Assembly (NCBI GenBank): GCA_034664425.1
Contig: JAXDHR010000075.1
Location: 1-64,000 of the forward strand
Origin: DATBDM01 sp034664425
GTDB lineage: Bacteria; Actinomycetota; Thermoleophilia; Solirubrobacterales; Solirubrobacteraceae
Length of the DNA: 64,000 nucleotides
Direction of reading: 5' to 3'
Shown here piece by piece: positions 59,874-64,000 of this stretch (position 1 is the stretch's first letter; every line of letters starts with the position of its first letter). The notes under the pieces are model-generated. The model saw only the letters and a program-made list of their open reading frames with translations, had not been told where the DNA came from and did not search any database. A program made the translations under genes and the position numbers.

Positions 59874-60520
59874 GGCCGCGCGCCGCGCCGCCGGTCCTCG
59901 CGCTCGCAGCGCTGGCGCTCGCCGGCTGCGGCGCCGGGCCGACGGTCGCCCGCTCGCGGCCGCTGGGCGAGAGCGTGCGCTCGCTGCAGATCTCCTCGCG
60001 CGTCGACGTGCGCGTTCGCCACGGCGCGCAGCCCGCCGTGACGGTCCGCGCGGGACGCGACGTGATCGATCGCGTGGTGACACGGACCGAGGGCGACGTG
60101 CTGCGCGTCGCGATCCGCGACCGCGGCATCGTGATCGGCGCCGACCCGCTCAAGCATGTCACGGTCGACGTCACGCTTCCGCGCCTCGACGACGTCCTCG
60201 TCGACGGCTCGGCGGACGTCGACCTCGGCGGGATGCGCGCCCGCACCCTGACGTTCCGAGTCCGCGGCGCCGGCAGCCTGCACGCCCGCGGCCGGGTGGG
60301 CCGCCTGGTGACGGACATCCGGGGCGCCGCCGACGCCCGGCTGACCCGCCTCTACGCCCGCACCGCGCGCATCTCGGTGGAGGGCGCCGGCGGAGTCGAC
60401 GTCGCAGTCTCCAAGCGGCTCTCGGTGTTCGTGCGCGGCGCGGGTGACATCACCTACCACGGGGCTCCCGCGGTCACGAAGGACATCAGCGGGCCTGGCA
60501 CGGTCCGGCACGCCGGTTAA
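59870..60520 (+). CDS. lipoprotein with GIN/DUF2807 beta-helical domain
   Basis: A 216-residue protein with a lipobox signal (LALAALALAGCGAG, Cys near residue 20) and a DUF2807 (GIN, head domain of trimeric autotransporter adhesin) region of repeating short strands: VRSLQISSRVDVRVRHG, DDVLVDGSADVDLGGMR, LTFRVRGAGSLHARG, RISVEGAGGVDVAVS, VFVRGAGDITYHG. The repeats predict a right-handed beta-helix outside the membrane. Overlap ATGA with the kinase. Role unknown; similar domains occur beside stress-sensing genes. Confidence 0.83.
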   Translation: MRPRAAPPVLALAALALAGCGAGPTVARSRPLGESVRSLQISSRVDVRVRHGAQPAVTVRAGRDVIDRVVTRTEGDVLRVAIRDRGIVIGADPLKHVTVDVTLPRLDDVLVDGSADVDLGGMRARTLTFRVRGAGSLHARGRVGRLVTDIRGAADARLTRLYARTARISVEGAGGVDVAVSKRLSVFVRGAGDITYHGAPAVTKDISGPGTVRHAG

Positions 60521-60524
60521 CGAG

Positions 60525-60554
60525 CGCGACCCGAGCCGGGTGGCTCGGGTCGCG
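60525..60554. terminator. 13-bp hairpin between convergent genes
   Basis: CGCGACCCGAGCC / GGCTCGGGTCGCG, a perfect 13-bp stem with a GGGT loop, four bases after the lipoprotein stop and 28 bases before the sigma factor stop. TTGAGGG follows on the plus strand; there is no U tract on either strand. Likely bidirectional terminator. Confidence 0.6.
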
Positions 60555-60582
60555 TTGAGGGATGCGACGCCCTCGGAGGTGA

Positions 60583-61485
60583 CTAGGCGGCCTCGCGCAG
60601 CGCGATCAGGTCAGCGCGCTGGGAGAGGCGGCGCAGGGCGCGCTCCTCGATCTGGCGGGCCCGCTCGGTCGAGACGCCGAGCTTGCGGCCGGCCTGGGAG
60701 AGCGTCTGCGGCTCCTGGTCGCCGGCGCCGAAGCGCATCTCGATCACGTTGCGCTCCTGCTCGGGCAGGTCCGCGATCGCGTCCAGCAGGGTCTGCGAGC
60801 TGATCGCCTCGTGGACCTCCTCGTCCACGGGCGCCGTCTCGATCGCCAGCAGGTCGCCGAAGGAGGTGTCGCCCTCATCGCCGACCGGCTTGTCGAGGCT
60901 GACGACGGCGCGATCCGCCTTGCGGATCTCGATGACGTCGGCCAGCGGCAGGTCGGCCGCGTGGGCGATCTCCTCGTCGGAGGGTTCGTGCCCCAGCTTG
61001 GTGGTGAGCTCTCGCTCGATGCGCCCGACCTTGCGGGAACGCTGCGCCACGTGGACGGGCAGGCGAATCGTGCGGCTGGTGTTCTCCAGGCCGCGCTGGA
61101 TCGCCTGACGGATCCACAGGGTCGCGTAGGTCGAGAAGCGGAAGCCCTTGCGCCAGTCGAACTTCTCGACGGCACGGATGAGGCCCAGCATCCCCTCCTG
61201 GATCAGGTCGCCGAGCGCGAGGCCCTGGCCCTGATAGCGCCGCGCGTTGGCGACGACCAGTCGGAGGTTGGAGTTGATCATCCGGTCCTTGGCGGCAAGG
61301 TCGCCCTTCTCGATCCGCTTGGCCAGCTCGATCTCCTCGCTCGGGCGTAGGAGCGGGTAGCGGCCGGCCTCGCGCAGCAGGAGCTGCAGCGAATCCAGGG
61401 TCGGGTCGACATCGTGCTCCGGCTCGGTCCGGGGGCGCGGGATGTCGGTGAAGGTGCTCGTTTTGGGTGCCTCTTTCAGTTTCAA
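60583..61485 (-). CDS. RNA polymerase sigma factor, sigma-70 primary/group 2 type
   Basis: A 300-residue sigma factor with regions 1.2-4.2 but no region 1.1. DSLQLLLREAGRYPLLRPSE (1.2), NLRLVVANARRYQGQGLALG and DLIQEGMLGLIRAVEKFDWR (2.1-2.2), FRFSTYATLWIRQAIQRGLE (2.3-2.4), VSLDKPVGDEGDTSFGDLL (3.2), and TERARQIEERALRRL (4.2 recognition helix). It is short for a housekeeping factor, so group 2 is possible. The start is taken as TTG 61485 (MKLKEAPK); no ATG or GTG lies in frame before region 1.2. Confidence 0.93.
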   Translation of the reverse strand: MKLKEAPKTSTFTDIPRPRTEPEHDVDPTLDSLQLLLREAGRYPLLRPSEEIELAKRIEKGDLAAKDRMINSNLRLVVANARRYQGQGLALGDLIQEGMLGLIRAVEKFDWRKGFRFSTYATLWIRQAIQRGLENTSRTIRLPVHVAQRSRKVGRIERELTTKLGHEPSDEEIAHAADLPLADVIEIRKADRAVVSLDKPVGDEGDTSFGDLLAIETAPVDEEVHEAISSQTLLDAIADLPEQERNVIEMRFGAGDQEPQTLSQAGRKLGVSTERARQIEERALRRLSQRADLIALREAA

Positions 61486-61505
61486 TCCAGACTCGTCCAG
61501 TACGA

Positions 61506-61534
61506 ATTATAGGGGGAATCGGTTGTTGGCGCAA
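61506..61534 (-). promoter_or_regulatory. near-consensus sigma-70 promoter of the sigma factor gene
   Basis: On the minus strand TTGCGC (61534-61529), a 17-base spacer and a perfect TATAAT (61511-61506). Predicted start near 61499, giving a leader of about 14 bases before the TTG codon. GGTTG / CAACC (61521-61525, 61532-61536) is an inverted repeat centred on the -35 and could be an operator. This is the only perfect TATAAT noticed among the promoters examined in the window. Confidence 0.75.
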
Positions 61535-61561
61535 CCATCCCTTCTCACCTGGCTACGAGGC

Positions 61562-61726
61562 CCGGCGAGCCCCCGCGCTGGCCCGTAGTAGGCCTGCATG
61601 TCCGGGGAGAATCGAACGGCTGGCCCGAAGGGCCTCCCTGGTCTACGGCTACGCTGTGGGGAGCCGCCGCAGATCAGGCTGGGTGCCCAGCGGGCACCTG
61701 CACGCACAAGACACAACGCCGCTGAC
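61562..61726 (+). ncRNA. candidate structured small RNA, new
   Basis: No plausible reading frame. Nested pairings from outside in: CGGC/GCCG (61563-66, 61663-66), CCCC/GGGG (61571-74, 61658-61), GCG/CGC (61575-77, 61652-54), CCGTAG/CTACGG (61583-88, 61643-48), CCGGGGA/TCCCTGG (61602-08, 61635-41, one G-U), GGCCC/GGGCC with GAA loop (61622-26, 61630-34). The left arm has two 13-base bulges. A second hairpin GGTGCCC/GGGCACC (61682-88, 61692-98) and then a U-tailed terminator follow. Strand is set by the terminator. The 5' end is uncertain and no strong promoter was seen. It does not match tmRNA, RNase P, SRP or 6C RNA by eye. Confidence 0.5.
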
Positions 61727-61767
61727 GATGCATGGTTACGCCGATGGTGCCCAGCCATGCATCTTTT
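61727..61767 (+). terminator. intrinsic terminator with U tract
   Basis: GATGCATGG / CCATGCATC, a perfect 9-bp stem (61727-35, 61755-63), followed directly by TTTT on the plus strand. The loop has an inner CGCC/GGTG pairing. No protein gene precedes it on this strand for over 1 kb (the last, at 60520, has its own hairpin), which implies a non-coding transcript. Confidence 0.75.
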
Positions 61768-61781
61768 AGGCGCGGCTGATG

Positions 61782-61809
61782 AAAACCCTTCGTCTCATGT
61801 GACAGACGA
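61782..61809 (-). terminator. weak terminator of the GT4 genes
   Basis: On the minus strand TCGTCT / AGACGA (61809-61804, 61795-61790), a 6-bp stem with 8-base loop, then AGGG and TTTT (61785-61782), just after the GT4 stop at 61816. Confidence 0.45.
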
Positions 61810-61815
61810 CACAGG

Positions 61816-62970
61816 TCAGCCCGTCCGCCGCAGCAGTCCCGCCGCCGCCGCCCGGCCGTCCGGACGCGGCGGCCGCTCGGCGAGGACCGCCTCGGCGACG
61901 ATCGCGCGCAGCGACGCCTGGAAGCGCTCGGTCCCGAAGCGCTCGGCGGCGGCGAGGCAGGCCGCCGGATCGACCTGCATCGCGTCGAAGCTCTCGACGA
62001 CCGCTGCCAGCGACTGCGGGGTGCTCTCGGCGTAGTAGGCGCCCGTCTCCCCTTCGACGACGCTCTCGAGCACGCCGCCCGATCCCAGTGCGATCACCGG
62101 GCGCCCCGACGCGAGCGCCTCCACCGCAGCGATGCCGAACTCCTCCGCCGCGGTCACGACGAGTGCACGCGCCGTCCGCAGGAGGTCGGCGACGCGCGCG
62201 TCGCTCGCGCGGCCGGTGAAGGTGACGTTCGATCCCGCGATCCGGCGCAGGCGGCGCGCCTCGGGGCCGTCGCCGACGACGACGAGCGAGCGCCCGAGCG
62301 CGTTGAACGCGCGCACGGCGACGTCGATGCGCTTGTGCGCCATGAGCTCGGCGAGCACGAGGTAGTGCTCGCCGATCGCCTCGGCGGGCGCCGTCGTGAA
62401 CCGGCTCAGCTCGACCGGCGGGTGCAGGACCGTCGCGTCGCGCCCGAGGTAGCGGCGCACGCGCGCGGCGGTCAGCTCGGAGTTGGCCACGTAGCGGTCG
62501 ACGCGCTGAGCGGCGATCCAGTCCCACTGGCGCCAGCGGTTGAGCAGCAGCCGCAGCGCAGGGCGCGCGAGCGCCGAGCGGGCGGCCAGCGTCGCCTCGC
62601 GCTCGGACCAGGCGTAGCGGAACGGGTTGTGGCAATAGCAGACGTGGACCGCGCCCGGGTCGACCAGCACGCCGTGCGCCCACGCGCTCGAGGACGAGAC
62701 GACGACGTCGTAGCCGCTCAGGTCGAGCGACTCGATCGCGTGCGGGTAGAACGGCAGCAGCGGCCGGAAGGTACGCGCTGTGGGATGCATGCGCTGCAGG
62801 AACGAGGTGCGCGGCCGGCGGCGCGCGAAGCGCCCCTCCGTTCCCTTCTCGTCGTAGACCGCGGTGTAGACGTCGGCCTCCGGCCAGGTGTCGCAGATCG
62901 CGGCGAAGACCCGCTCGGCCCCGCGCAGATCGAGCAGGAAGTCGTGGACGAGGGCGATCCTGGGGGCCAT
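61816..62970 (-). CDS. GT4 family glycosyltransferase
   Basis: A 384-residue GT-B enzyme. RIALVHDFLLDLRGAERVFA at the N-terminus, LHPPVELSRFT, LAELMAHKRIDVAVRAFNAL and the donor motif EEFGIAAVEALASGRPVIAL (E-x7-E). Similar to mannosyl- and rhamnosyltransferases of exopolysaccharide loci. Start uncertain: ATG 62970 matches the family N-terminus; GTG 63015 would overlap the upstream stop (GTGA) and add 15 residues (MNGFRLHGSLDSRTA). Confidence 0.85.
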   Translation of the reverse strand: MAPRIALVHDFLLDLRGAERVFAAICDTWPEADVYTAVYDEKGTEGRFARRRPRTSFLQRMHPTARTFRPLLPFYPHAIESLDLSGYDVVVSSSSAWAHGVLVDPGAVHVCYCHNPFRYAWSEREATLAARSALARPALRLLLNRWRQWDWIAAQRVDRYVANSELTAARVRRYLGRDATVLHPPVELSRFTTAPAEAIGEHYLVLAELMAHKRIDVAVRAFNALGRSLVVVGDGPEARRLRRIAGSNVTFTGRASDARVADLLRTARALVVTAAEEFGIAAVEALASGRPVIALGSGGVLESVVEGETGAYYAESTPQSLAAVVESFDAMQVDPAACLAAAERFGTERFQASLRAIVAEAVLAERPPRPDGRAAAAGLLRRTG

Positions 62971-63011
62971 GGCGGTCCGCGAGTCTAAGGAACCGTGGAG
63001 GCGGAATCCAT

Positions 63012-64000
63012 TCACGCGTTCCAGCCCGCGACCTCGGACACGACGGCGTCGACGCCGCGCGCCGTCGCGTCCCAGCTGAACCGGCGGGCGCGCGCCAGGC
63101 CCGCTTCGCGCAGGCGCTCGCGCTCGCCGGGATCACCGAGCAGCGCCAGCAGCGCCGCGGCGATCGGCTCGCCCTGGGGCGCGGCGAGCCGGGCCGCGCC
63201 GCCCGCCGTGTCGGGCAGCGCGGTGACCTCCGCGGCGACCACCGGGACGCCGGACGCCATCGCCTCGATCACCGGCAGCCCGAAACCCTCGTAGACCGAC
63301 GGGAGGACGAAGGCGAGCGCCCCCGCGTAGAGGCCCGGGAGCAGCGCGTCGTCCACGCTGCCGAGCATCCGCAGCGCGTCGAGCCCCGTCTCGCGGGCGA
63401 ACTGCGGGCGGTGGCCGCCTGCGACGACGACCTCGATGCCCTGTGCCGCGAGCGCGCGGGCCGCCGGTACGAGCGCCGTGAGGTTCTTGCGCGCCGTGTG
63501 CGACGCGACGCAGAGCACGTACGGGCCTGCGAGGCGAAGCACCGCGCGCGCCGCGGCGGCGTCGGCGTCGGGCGTGAAGCGCGCATCGACGCCGCCGGCC
63601 ACGACGGCGACCTTCTCCGGCGCCAGCCCGAGCAGGTCCTCGAGCTCGGAACGCGAGAACTGCGACACGGTGATCACGCGCGCGGCCCGGCGCGCGAGCA
63701 GCGGCATGAGCGCCCGATGGTAGGCGACATAGGCTGGCGCGTACCAGTCCGGGTGGCGCAGCGCCGCGGCGTCGTGCAGCACCAGCACGGTGCGCCGCGC
63801 GGCGATCGGCGCGAGGTTCGCCGGGCACAGGAGCGCACCAGCGCGAGCGCGCCGCGCGCGGGCGGGCAGCACGAGCTGCTCCCAGGCGTGACCGGCGCGG
63901 TGGACCAGCGCCGCGGGAGGCGCGATCACCGCGTATCCCCCAGGGCGCAGCGCGGGCAGGCGGACGGCCAGCTCGCGGGCCCACCGCTCGACGCCGCCGA
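63012..64000 (-). CDS. GT4 family glycosyltransferase, 5' end outside window
   Basis: About 328 C-terminal residues are visible; the frame stays open to the window edge (GGVERWARELAVRLPALRPG ahead of the first internal GTG at 63929), so the gene begins beyond 64000. GT-B features: VLVLHDAAALRHPDWYAPAY, VITVSQFSRSELEDLLGL, YVLCVASHTARKNLTALVPA, and the donor motif EGFGLPVIEAMASGVPVVAA. Same strand and probably the same transcript as the next GT4 gene; continues the envelope glycan theme. Confidence 0.87.
   Translation of the reverse strand, partial: GGVERWARELAVRLPALRPGGYAVIAPPAALVHRAGHAWEQLVLPARARRARAGALLCPANLAPIAARRTVLVLHDAAALRHPDWYAPAYVAYHRALMPLLARRAARVITVSQFSRSELEDLLGLAPEKVAVVAGGVDARFTPDADAAAARAVLRLAGPYVLCVASHTARKNLTALVPAARALAAQGIEVVVAGGHRPQFARETGLDALRMLGSVDDALLPGLYAGALAFVLPSVYEGFGLPVIEAMASGVPVVAAEVTALPDTAGGAARLAAPQGEPIAAALLALLGDPGERERLREAGLARARRFSWDATARGVDAVVSEVAGWNA

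Noticed and set aside
61591..61620. GAATCGAAC suggests a tRNA T-loop on the minus strand
   Set aside because: No matching T-stem, acceptor or anticodon arm can be drawn. The bases belong to the proposed small RNA, as a bulge.
61598..62035. Plus-strand open frame of 145 codons over the small RNA and GT4 end
   Set aside because: No fold or start signal; it runs through the U-tailed terminator and antisense to the GT4 gene.
1..64000. CRISPR arrays, insertion sequences, prophage genes, att sites
   Set aside because: No regularly spaced repeats, transposase or integrase motifs, or direct repeats at the tRNA were seen on reading both strands.

Overview
The window comes from a very GC-rich actinobacterial chromosome. 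The best guess is class Thermoleophilia (Solirubrobacterales: Conexibacter, Solirubrobacter or Patulibacter relatives). This rests on base composition, frequent GTG and TTG starts, 4-bp stop/start overlaps (ATGA, GTGA), a K+-independent membrane pyrophosphatase, an AftD-like arabinosyltransferase without mycolate genes nearby, and start codons placed 11-15 bases after a TAnnnT -10 box (leaderless transcripts). No insertion sequence, prophage, integrase or CRISPR array was seen. The assignment is inference from gene content, not a phylogeny.

Layout. 1-7.9 kb: thiolase 3' end and a decayed acyl-CoA dehydrogenase, then small metabolic genes (VOC, NYN, lytic transglycosylase lipoprotein, hydroxyacid-oxoacid transhydrogenase, two hot-dog thioesterases around an aldo/keto reductase, MOSC, PNPOx-like). 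7.9-12.2 kb: TerC with a probable Mn2+ (yybP-ykoY) riboswitch, a MarR-MFS pair, an alpha/beta hydrolase and small genes. 12.3-17.3 kb: a GH3 envelope protein, a strongly divergent FtsH-type AAA/M41 protease with an overlapping membrane-anchored partner, and two small coupled genes. 17.4-22.9 kb: a heterodimeric ABC exporter, a DMT permease plus aldo/keto reductase, and tRNA-Gln. 23.1-31 kb: a Crp-like regulator, an FAD oxidoreductase, two RCK/TrkA proteins and two APC permeases carrying C-terminal USP domains (possible K+ module), and a cysteine hydrolase. 31-38.4 kb: H+-pyrophosphatase, then a tight operon tsaE-tsaB-rimI-tsaD-glutaredoxin-rex-GCS2-small gene (t6A synthesis plus redox/thiol functions).

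38.4-58.5 kb is a cell-envelope glycan locus. It holds a sortase-type LPxTG protein, a GT4 fused to a Wzx-like flippase, a methyltransferase, a 1403-residue AftD-type GT-C enzyme, an O-antigen-ligase-like protein, a polyprenyl-phosphate GT2, two tandem acyltransferases, two tandem GT39-like enzymes, another GT-C protein, a second flippase, and GT4 and GT2 enzymes. Two more GT4 genes lie at 61.8-64 kb, the last cut by the window edge. The simplest reading is assembly, flipping, ligation and decoration of an arabinose- or mannose-containing envelope polysaccharide.

58.6-61.5 kb carries an orphan histidine kinase coupled to a GIN-domain lipoprotein, and a primary-type sigma factor with a near-consensus promoter. 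Divergent from the sigma gene, 61562-61767 has no credible gene but folds into a long nested hairpin, a second hairpin and a U-tailed terminator. I propose it as an undescribed small RNA. The only stretch over 300 bases without a protein gene is 61486-61815, and it is accounted for by these elements.
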